From: an uncultured Faecalicoccus sp.
GTDB lineage: Bacteria > Bacillota_I > Bacilli_A > Erysipelotrichales > Erysipelotrichaceae
Assembly: GCA_902497095.1 (NCBI GenBank)
Contig: CABVDD010000010.1
Location: 1 to 55,667, forward strand
Reading direction: 5' to 3'
DNA: 55,667 nucleotides
In this document: positions 14,617 through 23,499 of the stretch, piece after piece
Layout: the number at the start of each line of letters is the position of its first letter
How positions within the stretch are numbered: position 1 is the stretch's first letter
Notes under the pieces: generated by a model
Told to the model about the DNA's origin: nothing
What the model saw: only the letters and a program-made list of their open reading frames with translations
Database searches by the model: none
Position numbers and translations under genes: made by a program

Positions 14617-15495
14617 ATGAAACTTTCAATTATAAATGATCAGCTGTATGAACAGCTGGAACCATCTTTTGCGTGTATTCAAAAAGAAGGCTATTCTTTT
14701 GTGGAACTGCATAATGTTTTTGGACATTCTATTGAAGATTGTACAAAAGCAGAACTTGAAATGATAAAATCGCTTTTGGCAAAATATCATTTACAAGTAT
14801 CAAATTTAACAAGTACTGTATTTTTTCTTTGTCCTTTATATAAGACAGATCAAGTTTCTTTATTTAATCCAAAGTTCTATTCTATTCATGGAAATTTGAT
14901 GCAACATTTGGATGCTTTGAAGAAAACTTGTGATATAGCACATGCTCTAAATTGTCGATTGATTCGTATTTTTCCTTTTCGATGGCCAGATAATCGGAAA
15001 GGTCCATATGGGACAGAAGAAGATTTTTCTATGATTATTCAAAATATTCAAAAAGCAGTAGATATTGCCAAGCAATATGATGTGACTTTAGTGTTGGAAA
15101 ATTGTCCATATTCTCATCTTCCAAAAGGAGAAATGACATTACGTGTGGTCAAGACAATTCATGACGATCATTTGAAATTATTATGGGATCCTGCTAATTC
15201 TTATCGAGCAATTCGTGAAAATGTACCCGATGTGTATAGTCATTGGAATTTGATAGAGGAATTAGAGAATATTTATCCTTTTATTGGTCATATTCATATT
15301 AAAGATTATCATTTTGATGCACAGAAAAGAAAACCATTTGTACATGTACCTGTTAATCAGGGAGATATACCATATACTAAGCTTTTACGTATATTAGAAA
15401 AGAAAAAATACGCGGGTATACTGTCATTGGAGCCAGAGGTAGATATAGAGGGAAGTATTGAATCAATGCGCTGGTTAAAAAGTATGTGTGTTTAA
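14617..15495 (+). CDS. Sugar phosphate isomerase/epimerase family protein (AP endonuclease 2-like TIM barrel)
   Basis: The 292-residue protein matches the xylose-isomerase-like TIM barrel family. It has metal-site candidates in the usual order: the Glu of LVLENCPYS, LLWDPAN with Asp, IGHIHIKDY with His and Asp, and the Glu of LSLEPEVD near the C-terminus. Members isomerise or epimerise sugars or inositols. It stands alone between two terminators, so the context gives no substrate. AAGGG lies 7 bases before the ATG. Confidence 0.8.
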   Translation: MKLSIINDQLYEQLEPSFACIQKEGYSFVELHNVFGHSIEDCTKAELEMIKSLLAKYHLQVSNLTSTVFFLCPLYKTDQVSLFNPKFYSIHGNLMQHLDALKKTCDIAHALNCRLIRIFPFRWPDNRKGPYGTEEDFSMIIQNIQKAVDIAKQYDVTLVLENCPYSHLPKGEMTLRVVKTIHDDHLKLLWDPANSYRAIRENVPDVYSHWNLIEELENIYPFIGHIHIKDYHFDAQKRKPFVHVPVNQGDIPYTKLLRILEKKKYAGILSLEPEVDIEGSIESMRWLKSMCV

Positions 15496-15509
15496 AGCGT
15501 TATCATTTA

Positions 15510-15537
15510 GGAACATCTCAAATGAGGTGTTCTTTTT
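15510..15537 (+). terminator. Terminator of the isomerase-like gene
   Basis: GAACATCTC (15511-15519) pairs with GAGGTGTTC (15524-15532) with one G-U pair, followed by a T-run. Confidence 0.8.
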
Positions 15538-15558
15538 AAATAGGAAGTTTGTTATAAT
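15530..15558 (+). promoter_or_regulatory. Candidate promoter of the CapA-like gene
   Basis: TATAAT (15553-15558) has TTCTTT (15530-15535) 17 bases upstream, within the terminator arm. The predicted start is only about 6 bases before ATG 15571, so the message would be nearly leaderless. Confidence 0.35.
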
Positions 15559-15570
15559 AGGGCGTAGAGT

Positions 15571-16785
15571 ATGAAAAGAAAACGAAGAATAAAAAAAGCA
15601 CGATTAGCAATGGTATTGGGAGCAATATTGCTTGTTTCTGTCTCTGTGACTACGTATGCAGGCTCTCTTTTTTTTGGACGTGAAAATTCTGTAGAAACAA
15701 AAGAAAAGAATTCTGAAAAAAAGACAGTTACGAATACAAAGAAGAACACTTCTTCTTTTACGTTTGCCGGTGTGGGGGATAATTTAATACACCAGGCGAT
15801 TTTTTCACAATATGAAATGGGAGATACCAATTATAATTTTAATGAAGATTATGCATTGATGAAACCTTATATCGAACCAGCAGATTTGTCTTTTATAAAT
15901 CAAGAAACAATTTGTGCTGGAGAGGCTTATGGATTAAGTCACTATCCTCAATTTAATGGACCAACACAAATTTTAGATGCTGTTGCAAATACTGGATTTG
16001 ACTGGTTAGCGGCAAGCAGTAATCATAGCTTAGATAAAGGTAGCGATGCTTTGATTGCTGAATTGAATTATCTTGAAGAAAACTATCCAGATATTTCTGT
16101 AACAGGAGCTTACCAAAGCAAAGAAAAAGCGGACCAATATATTGTTCGAGAAGTTAATGGTATAAAAGTAGGACTTTTAGGATATACATATGGATTAAAT
16201 GGAATACCACTACCTGAAGATATGCCGTGGCTGGTTGATTTGATTGATGAAGATCAAATTCAAGAAGATATGGAAAATATTTCTAAGATCAGTGATGTAC
16301 AAATTGTTTCTATGCATTGGGGAACGGAGTATCATACAGAAATTGAGGAGCAACAACAAGAGTTATCCCGTAAGATGAATGAATGGGGAGTGGAAGTGAT
16401 TATTGGAACACATCCGCATGTGATAAAACCGGCAGAAATCATTCAAGGCGAAAAACAAGATACTCTATGTTATTATTCATTAGGAAATTTTTTGAGTGCA
16501 CAAGATACAAATGAAGGTATGGTTGGCGGCATGGCAACTTTTACTCTGCAGTATGATTTTGACGCTCAAAAAACAACGTTTAAAGATGTAAAATTTACTC
16601 CTACAGTGATGTATTACGATCCAGCTTTTACTACATTTAAAGTGATGACGATTCATGATTATAATGATGACTACATTCCTACACATTATGTGGCTTCTTT
16701 AGGTTATGATATGACTAAAGAGTGGATTCAAAATTATGTCAAAGATATCATGGGGTCTCCAGAAGGAATCGAGGTGGTAGTTTAA
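15571..16785 (+). CDS. CapA family protein (PGA capsule synthesis-like metallophosphatase fold)
   Basis: The 404-residue protein has an N-terminal basic stretch and one membrane helix (about 11-32), then a CapA domain with GVGDNLIH, FINQETI, SSNHSLDKG, SMHWGTEY, GTHPHV and YYSLGNF. These motifs make a calcineurin-like metal site. CapA proteins act at the outer face of the membrane in poly-gamma-glutamate or related polymer synthesis. No other capsule genes are next to it, so its polymer is unknown. Its stop codon overlaps the start of smpB by one base, implying translational coupling. Confidence 0.88.
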   Translation: MKRKRRIKKARLAMVLGAILLVSVSVTTYAGSLFFGRENSVETKEKNSEKKTVTNTKKNTSSFTFAGVGDNLIHQAIFSQYEMGDTNYNFNEDYALMKPYIEPADLSFINQETICAGEAYGLSHYPQFNGPTQILDAVANTGFDWLAASSNHSLDKGSDALIAELNYLEENYPDISVTGAYQSKEKADQYIVREVNGIKVGLLGYTYGLNGIPLPEDMPWLVDLIDEDQIQEDMENISKISDVQIVSMHWGTEYHTEIEEQQQELSRKMNEWGVEVIIGTHPHVIKPAEIIQGEKQDTLCYYSLGNFLSAQDTNEGMVGGMATFTLQYDFDAQKTTFKDVKFTPTVMYYDPAFTTFKVMTIHDYNDDYIPTHYVASLGYDMTKEWIQNYVKDIMGSPEGIEVVV

Positions 16786-17240
16786 TGACGAATCAGAAAT
16801 TAGTGGCAGAAAATCGAAAAGCACGCCATGAATACGAATTATATGATCGATTTGAAGCTGGACTATGCCTTAAAGGAACAGAGATTAAAAGTATACGTAA
16901 AGGAAAAGTGCAGTTGAAAGATTCTTATATTAGTTTTTATGGAAACGAAGCGTATATAAAGGGAATGCATATTGCGCCTTATGAACATGGTAATATATTT
17001 AATCATGATGAAACTCGTGATAGAAAACTTTTGTTGCATAAAAAAGAAATTTTGAAGCTGGAACAATCAGCGCGTATAAAAGGATATACCGTAGTTCCAA
17101 CACGTTTGTATCTAAGTAAAGGTTTGGCAAAATTAGAAATCGCATTGGCCAAAGGAAAAAACTTACATGATAAGAGAGAAGCACAAAAGAAAAAAGATGC
17201 TCAAAAAGAAATTGCCAAAGCCTTGAAGAATACCTATTAG
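16785..17240 (+). CDS. smpB: SsrA-binding protein SmpB
   Basis: The 151-residue protein has the SmpB signature: ARHEYELYDRFEAGL, KGTEIKSIRKG, the DSYISF segment, and a Lys-rich C-terminal helix that enters the ribosome A site. SmpB binds tmRNA and is needed for rescue of stalled ribosomes. ATG 16785 overlaps the capA stop codon; an in-frame upstream start at 16722 would add residues unlike SmpB. Its RNA partner ssrA follows 20 bases downstream, and the ssrA -35 box lies inside the end of this gene. Confidence 0.96.
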   Translation: MTNQKLVAENRKARHEYELYDRFEAGLCLKGTEIKSIRKGKVQLKDSYISFYGNEAYIKGMHIAPYEHGNIFNHDETRDRKLLLHKKEILKLEQSARIKGYTVVPTRLYLSKGLAKLEIALAKGKNLHDKREAQKKKDAQKEIAKALKNTY

Positions 17241-17251
17241 TGCGCTATAAT
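17223..17251 (+). promoter_or_regulatory. Promoter of ssrA
   Basis: TTGAAG (17223-17228) and TATAAT (17246-17251) are exactly 17 bases apart. The predicted start is at or just before the first base of mature tmRNA at 17261. Confidence 0.7.
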
Positions 17252-17260
17252 ATGTGCCCT

Positions 17261-17651
17261 GGGGATGTTTTTGGTATTCGATGAGTAAATGTTTGGATAT
17301 AGCCACAGCCACGAAGGATACGTGTAAAAACCACTTAAAATTAATTGCTAAAACTAAACTTGCTAATGTATTTGGTGTAAACCAAAGCATGGCTTTCGCT
17401 GCTTAATTTTATTGCCTACGTTTGGCTTGCAGCCCCAATAGTCTAGGTTCGCTTTCTTATTAGCTATTGCAGGACACATAAAGAAGATAAGATGAAGTAT
17501 TGATTCGCTACTTCATACGAAAAACTTTAGAATCACATCTTAGGATTTTTGTTCTTATCCAAAACTTAAGATTATATCGATAAGAAAAGCTGTAAACGTT
17601 GTATCGTGGGACTTTGCTTAGACAGGAGTTCGACTCTCCTCATCTCCACCA
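17261..17651 (+). ncRNA. ssrA: tmRNA (10Sa RNA)
   Basis: The 5' end GGGGATG pairs with CATCTCC near the 3' end to form the acceptor stem, and the RNA ends with an encoded CCA. A TpsiC-type arm (GAGTTCGACTCTC) precedes it. The tag reading frame runs from GCT 17347 to TAA 17404-17406 and gives AKTKLANVFGVNQSMAFAA. The tag ends in FAA rather than the common LAA. The exact resume codon is inferred from the Ala start and tag length. Confidence 0.95.
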
Positions 17652-17660
17652 ATAGCTTAT

Positions 17661-17688
17661 AACTCCTTTATGTAGAGGAGTTTTTTTA
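17661..17688 (+). terminator. Terminator of ssrA
   Basis: AACTCCT (17661-17667) pairs with AGGAGTT (17676-17682), followed by TTTTT. Confidence 0.85.
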
Positions 17689-17817
17689 ATTTTTTTAGAT
17701 TTATAGCGAAATTATCTGAATATTAAGGTAACTCTTAAATCGTTATAGATATAAGCAATTTTAATGGTATGATTTAATCTTTATGTATTCAGACTATTTA
17801 TCAAAGATAAGTTAATA

Positions 17818-17873
17818 AAAAACGATATCAAAAATTTCTGTAAAGCATATAGAAATTTAAAGATATCGTTTTT
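17818..17873 (-). terminator. Long bidirectional terminator hairpin
   Basis: AACGATATC and GATATCGTT form the base and AAATTTCT/AGAAATTT the upper part of a long stem. A-runs and T-runs on both sides let it work in either direction. It ends the Na/Pi cotransporter gene on the minus strand. Confidence 0.75.
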
Positions 17874-17877
17874 ATTT

Positions 17878-19530
17878 TTACTGAGCTATTTCTGTAGAAA
17901 TATGTTCTTTTATCATTGTATCTAATAAACTTTTATCAATTTTATCAATTTCTTCAGCCAAATTGACCGCATGATCATTGATACGATCATAATCTGTCAA
18001 AATTCTAGAAAATGCGATTCCTAATTCACTGGATATGCTCTTATCTTTTAGTCCTTGTATCTGAGCACTTCTCCATTCTTGTGTATTTTCATCAATCTGG
18101 TTGTTGTAGTTATCTGCTTTGTTTAGGTCAAAAATATAATCATGCATTTTGAAAGTTCTTTTTTTCATTTTCCGTAAGATTGTCTTTTCGGCATTGTTTG
18201 TATTTTCCTTAGAAATTACGAGTGCTTGTCGATCCATATTGATCGCATAATCACTGATACGTTCGATATCTACCAACATCGTATAATAAGCTGTCAAGGT
18301 TTTCGAAGTTTCCATATTCAAATTGGCATTTCCAAAGACATCAGTAATATATTTAGAAATAGCACTGTTTAAAAAGTTAACCGCCGCTTCTCGTTTTTGT
18401 ATGGCCTTAGAACGATCTTCTTTATAATTGATCAGCTGATCAAAGGCATCGGATACATTTGTATAAGCCAGTTTCATCATTCGCATAACTTCATCATTGA
18501 CTTGTTGTACATTGATGGCTGAAACTCCAATGATTTTATTACTTTTTGGTAATGGCTGTAAATACATAAGCCCTTCTGAATCCACGGACAATTTCTCACT
18601 TGGAAGTACATGTTGTGCAAAGGCAGCCAGATATGTTCCAAATGGTAATAAGATCAATGTCGTTACAACATTAAATAATGTATGCATGTTGGCAATCTGC
18701 TGTGCCGCATTATCTGGTGACCAGCTTGCGACTACATTTGTCAATGGCGTTAATAAACAAACTGTAGTAAAGATTATCGTTCCAATGATATTAAAGCTCA
18801 AGTGAATGATCGTTGTTTGTTTGGCTTCACGACCTGTTCCAATAGAAGCAAGTACAGCCGTAATACAAGTACCGATGTTTTGACCAAATAAAACGAATAC
18901 GGCTCCATTCAAGCCAATCAAACCACTTCGTGCCAAAGCTTGTAATATACCAACAGAAGCTGAAGAACTCTGAATAATAGCAGTAAAAACAGCACCCACC
19001 AAAATACCAATGATAGGATTGGAAAAATTAGTAATCAATGAAATAAATGTTTCTGATTCTCGCAATGGTTCCATTGCCGTAGACATCATATCCATACCAA
19101 TAAAAAGAATACCCAGACCGGCAATGATCGATCCAAAATAATGCAGTTTTGGATTTTTCAAGAATACGATCAATACAACACCGATAAAGGCAATCAATGG
19201 AGCAATCTCACTTACATTAAGTGCAACTAGCTGTCCGGTGATCGTTGTACCGATATTAGCACCCATAATGATCCATACTGCTTGTTGCAGGCTCATTAAA
19301 CGAGCATTGACAAAACCAACGACCATAACTGTTGTAGCACTGCTGGATTGAATGATCGCAGTAATGATAGCTCCTACAAAAACACCAAGAAAACGATTGG
19401 ATGTCAATTTTTCCAAGATGGTTTTCAACCGGTCACCGGCGGCTTTTTCCAAACCATCTGACATCATCTGCATCCCATACAAAAATAGGGCTAGGCCTCC
19501 TAATAGTCCTAAAACTAAAGATATATTCAT
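17878..19530 (-). CDS. Na/Pi cotransporter family protein with PhoU-like domain
   Basis: The 550-residue protein has two inverted membrane halves, each carrying the QSSSA signature of the Na+/phosphate symporter family (ITAIIQSSSATT near residue 60 and FTAIIQSSSASV near 200). A soluble C-terminal region of about 200 residues forms PhoU-like helices. It should import phosphate, or a similar anion, with sodium. ATG 19530 is preferred to an in-frame ATG at 19578 because AAGGAGA is 7 bases upstream and the membrane segment starts directly. The gene is alone between terminators. Confidence 0.92.
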   Translation of the reverse strand: MNISLVLGLLGGLALFLYGMQMMSDGLEKAAGDRLKTILEKLTSNRFLGVFVGAIITAIIQSSSATTVMVVGFVNARLMSLQQAVWIIMGANIGTTITGQLVALNVSEIAPLIAFIGVVLIVFLKNPKLHYFGSIIAGLGILFIGMDMMSTAMEPLRESETFISLITNFSNPIIGILVGAVFTAIIQSSSASVGILQALARSGLIGLNGAVFVLFGQNIGTCITAVLASIGTGREAKQTTIIHLSFNIIGTIIFTTVCLLTPLTNVVASWSPDNAAQQIANMHTLFNVVTTLILLPFGTYLAAFAQHVLPSEKLSVDSEGLMYLQPLPKSNKIIGVSAINVQQVNDEVMRMMKLAYTNVSDAFDQLINYKEDRSKAIQKREAAVNFLNSAISKYITDVFGNANLNMETSKTLTAYYTMLVDIERISDYAINMDRQALVISKENTNNAEKTILRKMKKRTFKMHDYIFDLNKADNYNNQIDENTQEWRSAQIQGLKDKSISSELGIAFSRILTDYDRINDHAVNLAEEIDKIDKSLLDTMIKEHISTEIAQ

Positions 19531-19624
19531 AGAGTTCTCCTTAACATGTATACTTCTACATAATAAAAGGCAAATCACAGTATTTCAATAAAAATTATTA
19601 AAATTATTTTAAAAATAGTTACAA

Positions 19625-19667
19625 AAATAAAAATGCATAAGTCCTTTAATGTTTTAAGAACTTATGC
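19625..19667 (-). terminator. Terminator of the locus B regulator operon
   Basis: On the minus strand GCATAAGT and ACTTATGC (19635-19642 and 19660-19667) form a stem followed by ATTTTTATTTTT. Confidence 0.75.
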
Positions 19668-19682
19668 GAAAGGAGAGAAAAG

Positions 19683-20126
19683 TCATACAGAATATCGTTT
19701 TGTCAAAAAATTAATAAATTGTTGTACATAATATTTCTGTTTTTTAATACCGGTACCTCCAGAATATTTAATCCAATGAATAATAAATGATTCATTATTA
19801 AATAAAAATGAGATACTACATTTCAAAAAACTATTTTTGATAGAAATGTTTTTAATATCATAAAGAGGAATGGAAAGTTTTCCTGTTGGTCGAGTTACAT
19901 CTAAAGCATTTAAAGTCACTATGTTTAGATGGGATTTTGTAATACCTACATAGCAATAAATATTTAAGTTTCCTATTTTTGAAAGATTTCCTTCTTTAAA
20001 ATATTGACTTAATTTAGGTGTAGTTCTGGCGAGCGTTGCCCAACTTATAGAAATATATTTGTCATCTTCTATTAAGATAGAGTTGAGTTCTTTGATCATG
20101 CTTGTTTCATTGATTGTAAGAGGCAT
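19683..20126 (-). CDS. Hypothetical protein, possible PH-like domain
   Basis: The 147-residue protein has no signal peptide or membrane helix and no motif I can name. The second half (IPLYDIKNISI, FIIHWIKYSGGTG, YYVQQFINFL) has the strand-strand-strand-helix look of bacterial PH-like domains. It is the last gene of the four-gene minus-strand operon with the epimerase-like gene, the membrane helical-repeat protein and the PRD regulator; only one base separates it from the epimerase stop. The linkage suggests a part in the same sugar locus, but its function is unknown. Confidence 0.6.
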   Translation of the reverse strand: MPLTINETSMIKELNSILIEDDKYISISWATLARTTPKLSQYFKEGNLSKIGNLNIYCYVGITKSHLNIVTLNALDVTRPTGKLSIPLYDIKNISIKNSFLKCSISFLFNNESFIIHWIKYSGGTGIKKQKYYVQQFINFLTKRYSV

Positions 20127-20127
20127 T

Positions 20128-20817
20128 TTATTTTACCGTCCTCTCTAAAATATTGAGTAAATTATTTATATTTGTTTGTAAAGGATTATTATTACAAAAT
20201 AAGCCAGATGTTCCACCAGTAAATTGAGTAGCACCAGACAATGCACAAGGAAGTATAGTTTTTTGATTTATGTTTCCATCAACTTCAATAGGGATGTTCA
20301 GATGTTCCTTTTGTAAAAGATGATTCATTTTTTGGATATGTAATAAAGAAGGCTTATAGAATTTTTGTCCTGAATAACCAGGGAAAACAGTTAATTTTAA
20401 AATAGCATCTACTTCTCTGGCATAGAGTAAAAAATCATCTGGAACTTCTGTATCACAACAAAATCCTAATATAGGTTTGATTCCTGCGATTTTTAAGTTT
20501 TTGATAGTTTGTAAAATGTCGCATTTGGACTCGTAATGAATGATGAAAGCATCAGCACCATTTTTAATAAAAGAAGGAATATACAAATTGGGCTGTTCAC
20601 AAGCTAAATGAACAACGATTGGTTTACTGCTGAGACTTTTAAATACTGGTAGCATACGATCACCAAACATAAAACAAGTATTAAACTTTCCATCTACTAC
20701 ATCATAATGCAAGTATGAGATATTGGAGCTATTAATTTCTTCCATTGCTTTTTTAATATTGGATAAATCAATACATGTTAAAGAAGCATTAATTTTATAA
20801 TTATTTAAATTTTTCAT
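20128..20817 (-). CDS. Ribulose-phosphate 3-epimerase-like protein
   Basis: The 229-residue TIM-barrel protein keeps the four Rpe metal ligands in place: His37 and Asp39 (HYDVVDG), His70 (VVHLAC) and Asp180 (VDGN). FPGYSGQKF matches the phosphate loop region. It departs from the norm in HLAC instead of HLM, VDGN instead of VDGG, and weak similarity elsewhere. It may therefore act on another ketose phosphate, such as allulose 6-phosphate or tagatose 6-phosphate. It overlaps the upstream membrane protein gene by 4 bases, so the two are coupled. The substrate is inferred only from family and context. Confidence 0.8.
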   Translation of the reverse strand: MKNLNNYKINASLTCIDLSNIKKAMEEINSSNISYLHYDVVDGKFNTCFMFGDRMLPVFKSLSSKPIVVHLACEQPNLYIPSFIKNGADAFIIHYESKCDILQTIKNLKIAGIKPILGFCCDTEVPDDFLLYAREVDAILKLTVFPGYSGQKFYKPSLLHIQKMNHLLQKEHLNIPIEVDGNINQKTILPCALSGATQFTGGTSGLFCNNNPLQTNINNLLNILERTVK

Positions 20818-21479
20818 AATTCTAGTAACTCCTTGATTAGTGGTTCATATGGAGTGTGTTTACAATGCTTTAAAGCTTCTTTTAGATACGAACGACTGGT
20901 TTTCGTATTATTTAAGTAGTGGTATTGTAAACCAATCAAGTATTCATATACTCCGATTCTTACACGATTTGCCTCTTTTGTATATGCATCTTTTTGTGCT
21001 TTTAATTGAGTGAGGTTATTTTTAATTTCTTGAATATGGTTACTTTTCTTTTGCGCAAGAATATCATACATCATTTGCATAACATGATATTCATTTGTAT
21101 TTGGATCTTCTTTACAAATAGATAACATTTCCTGTGCTTTTTCAAACTGGTTAACTTCCAAATAATAATAAAAGGCTCTCTTAGCTAAAGGCAATTTTTG
21201 CTTTTGACTCATCCTTAATTTTTGAAACATCGTATCAAATTGGGTTTCTATTTTTTTCTTGTCTCCTTGCATTGTATAGGAAGTAAGACGCATAAACTCA
21301 CGATTATAAGGCTTATAAGAAAAGGTACACCAAAAGCTATCTAAAATCTCATCCAATTCATCATATGCTTTATTTGATAGAGCATTTGTCATTTTTTTAT
21401 AAATTTTTTGTTTCATAAATTTAGGGAAAATCCATAAAATACAAATTGCGATTGCAACTATAATTAATACAACAGTCAA
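20814..21479 (-). CDS. Membrane-anchored helical-repeat protein paired with PRD regulator (copy B)
   Basis: The 221-residue protein is the homologue of the one at 9204-9881. It has one N-terminal membrane helix (about 2-20), a long all-helical region with TPR-like repeats (AKRAFYYYLEVNQ, then RIGVYEYLIGLQYHY) and the same KHTPY motif close to the C-terminus. It begins 11 bases after the PRD regulator stop and overlaps the epimerase gene. In both loci the gene touches the regulator gene, although the order of the two is reversed. I know of no described function. Membrane sequestration or sensing for the regulator is a hypothesis. Confidence 0.75.
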   Translation of the reverse strand: MTVVLIIVAIAICILWIFPKFMKQKIYKKMTNALSNKAYDELDEILDSFWCTFSYKPYNREFMRLTSYTMQGDKKKIETQFDTMFQKLRMSQKQKLPLAKRAFYYYLEVNQFEKAQEMLSICKEDPNTNEYHVMQMMYDILAQKKSNHIQEIKNNLTQLKAQKDAYTKEANRVRIGVYEYLIGLQYHYLNNTKTSRSYLKEALKHCKHTPYEPLIKELLEL

Positions 21480-21490
21480 GATAATTCCTC

Positions 21491-23407
21491 CTAATATAAA
21501 CTCATCTTTAAATTTTCTTCACATACTTTTTTAAATTCATCAAAAGAAGATACTGTTAAAATCTCTTGCTTAAATTGATTATTAAAAAGTAGAGGGGATA
21601 AATATTCCCATGCTCTAAAGGCTTCTAAATTATTATTTTGTATACAAACTAAAAAAATGAGATTTACATAATTTCCTTCTACATCCCATTGTGCTGGTTT
21701 TTCTAATATGATTTCTCCAATAAAAGAGGCATTTGTTGTTGAATGCATAGGGTGCAAGATTGCAATTGAATTTCCAAAATACGTGCTACCAAATTCTTCG
21801 CGAAGTTCTATTTCCTCTCTTAAGTTTTTACAATCATGAATTTTCATTGCCGTGGATACTAAGCATTCTTGAATTTCTTCTTTTTTAGTAAAGTCTTTAA
21901 TAAAAAATAAATTCGGATCAAAAAGTTTCATAATATCTTCAACATTTTTAAAGCCTTCAATACGTACTTTGATTTTTTCTAACTCACTAGAATCAGGGAA
22001 GAAATTTATCTTCGTTGCTAGTCCAGATTCTGTTGCCTTATTATCTTCTGTAGAGAAAAATAAATCATATTGATCCAAATCTAATGATTCTAAATCTTTT
22101 GTTGTTACAAAAGTGATAGAAGTAATATATTTTTGAAATTTATCATATAAATATTGTTCTAATAGAAAATATTCAGAACGTTTTAAGTTTGTAATGATAC
22201 AAATTTTTTTATTACCTCTTAATGCAGATAGTTCTTGGATACTCTTGTTGAAATAGATGGCTAAAAAAGCTGTTTCACTTTCTTTGATTTTGATTTTATA
22301 CTTCTGTGAAAGAAGATATGAAAAATATGTAGCTATATCGAAAGCATACGGAAAGCTTTGCTTAATGTAATCTAGCATTTCATTTTTTATCTGCACATTA
22401 TTTCGAGCCCTAGAAATCATTGGTACACAATGTAAGGCTAATTCCATACGTAAATTTACATCATGTCGAAAATCGGTAGGGTACACTTCGTATATTTTTT
22501 GCAGGGCTTCTAATATAAAAGCATTTAAGTCTTCAGATATATAATCAGTATTACTGAAATTGCTATGGTTATTGATATAAAGTCCTAAAAAATTTATTTC
22601 AGTTTGAGGCACACGAATCAAATAATGTTTTTCAATACGATCAAATATGGTTTTTGCAATTTCAATTTCTATATCATAATTTTGTCCATCACTAATATCT
22701 TCTTCATTGAGATAAAAGAAATTACTGATTCGTTTGATAGAAATATTAATCCAAATGATAATGTTTTGAAATTCAACATCTGAAATAGGATAGCGCTTAT
22801 CCAATAGTTCTTCCATTAGAACTTGACGAATGAATTCAAATTGAGCGGATTCATTTGGAGAAATCAGATTGCTAGGAATCATTTGAAAATAGCTATAATC
22901 ATTTTCCATTAAGCAAATTCTTTTATCACGTTCTAATCCATCAATATATACTAATCCTTTAGTTTGAATTAAACGTAAAGAAAATTTATTTAAAACTTTC
23001 TCTAATTCTTTTAAATCTGTAGTCAAAGTAGATTTAGACACGTAGATATAATCAGCACATTTTGTTAAAGAAATACTCTGTCTTTGATTAAGAAGAAAAT
23101 GTAAAAGTTTAAATACGCGATCATCTTTGTAATTTAAAGACAATTCATCAGATTGCATTCTTATTTCGTTAAGCTTTTTAGTAAATTGTTCATTGTCAAC
23201 AATTTTAATACGGGTACCGAAAGGAACTTTAGATTCAATTATAAAAGCATTTTCATTAGCAGAAGAAAAATCTTTAATTGCTTTGATGTCATTTTGAATT
23301 GTACGAAGACTTACGTTGTATTTATTGGAAAAATAATTTGCTTTAAACCAATTACCTATTTTATTTGTAAGTTCCAAGAAAATACTTGTTTGTCGTTTCG
23401 TCAACAT
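21491..23407 (-). CDS. PRD-containing transcriptional regulator with EIIA domain (locus B)
   Basis: The 638-residue BglG/MtlR-type regulator has two HTH segments (about 5-60 and 95-150), two PRD domains (about 190-285 and 295-390), an EIIB-like fold (about 398-470) and a type-2 EIIA domain with His552 (AILHPMHS). The EIIB-like loop reads CIITNLKRSEY and lacks the C-x2-G-x-G loop found in the locus A regulator, so it is unlikely to be phosphorylated on Cys. It is the first gene of its operon and diverges from a mannose-type PTS operon, its likely target. AAAGGGG lies about 8 bases before the ATG. Confidence 0.88.
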   Translation of the reverse strand: MLTKRQTSIFLELTNKIGNWFKANYFSNKYNVSLRTIQNDIKAIKDFSSANENAFIIESKVPFGTRIKIVDNEQFTKKLNEIRMQSDELSLNYKDDRVFKLLHFLLNQRQSISLTKCADYIYVSKSTLTTDLKELEKVLNKFSLRLIQTKGLVYIDGLERDKRICLMENDYSYFQMIPSNLISPNESAQFEFIRQVLMEELLDKRYPISDVEFQNIIIWINISIKRISNFFYLNEEDISDGQNYDIEIEIAKTIFDRIEKHYLIRVPQTEINFLGLYINNHSNFSNTDYISEDLNAFILEALQKIYEVYPTDFRHDVNLRMELALHCVPMISRARNNVQIKNEMLDYIKQSFPYAFDIATYFSYLLSQKYKIKIKESETAFLAIYFNKSIQELSALRGNKKICIITNLKRSEYFLLEQYLYDKFQKYITSITFVTTKDLESLDLDQYDLFFSTEDNKATESGLATKINFFPDSSELEKIKVRIEGFKNVEDIMKLFDPNLFFIKDFTKKEEIQECLVSTAMKIHDCKNLREEIELREEFGSTYFGNSIAILHPMHSTTNASFIGEIILEKPAQWDVEGNYVNLIFLVCIQNNNLEAFRAWEYLSPLLFNNQFKQEILTVSSFDEFKKVCEENLKMSLY

Positions 23408-23499
23408 TTATTTTGCCCCTTTCTATTTCTGTGGATCCAATAACATATACTGTTCCATAACTATAATAACGGAAGTATAAACGGGGAAAACATAGGCTT

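Noticed and set aside
17163..17390. Minus-strand reading frame across the end of smpB and the tmRNA
   Set aside because: It lies opposite smpB and ssrA, both certain.
17630..17700. Integration site at the tmRNA 3' end
   Set aside because: No second copy of the tmRNA 3' end and no integrase gene lie in the window.
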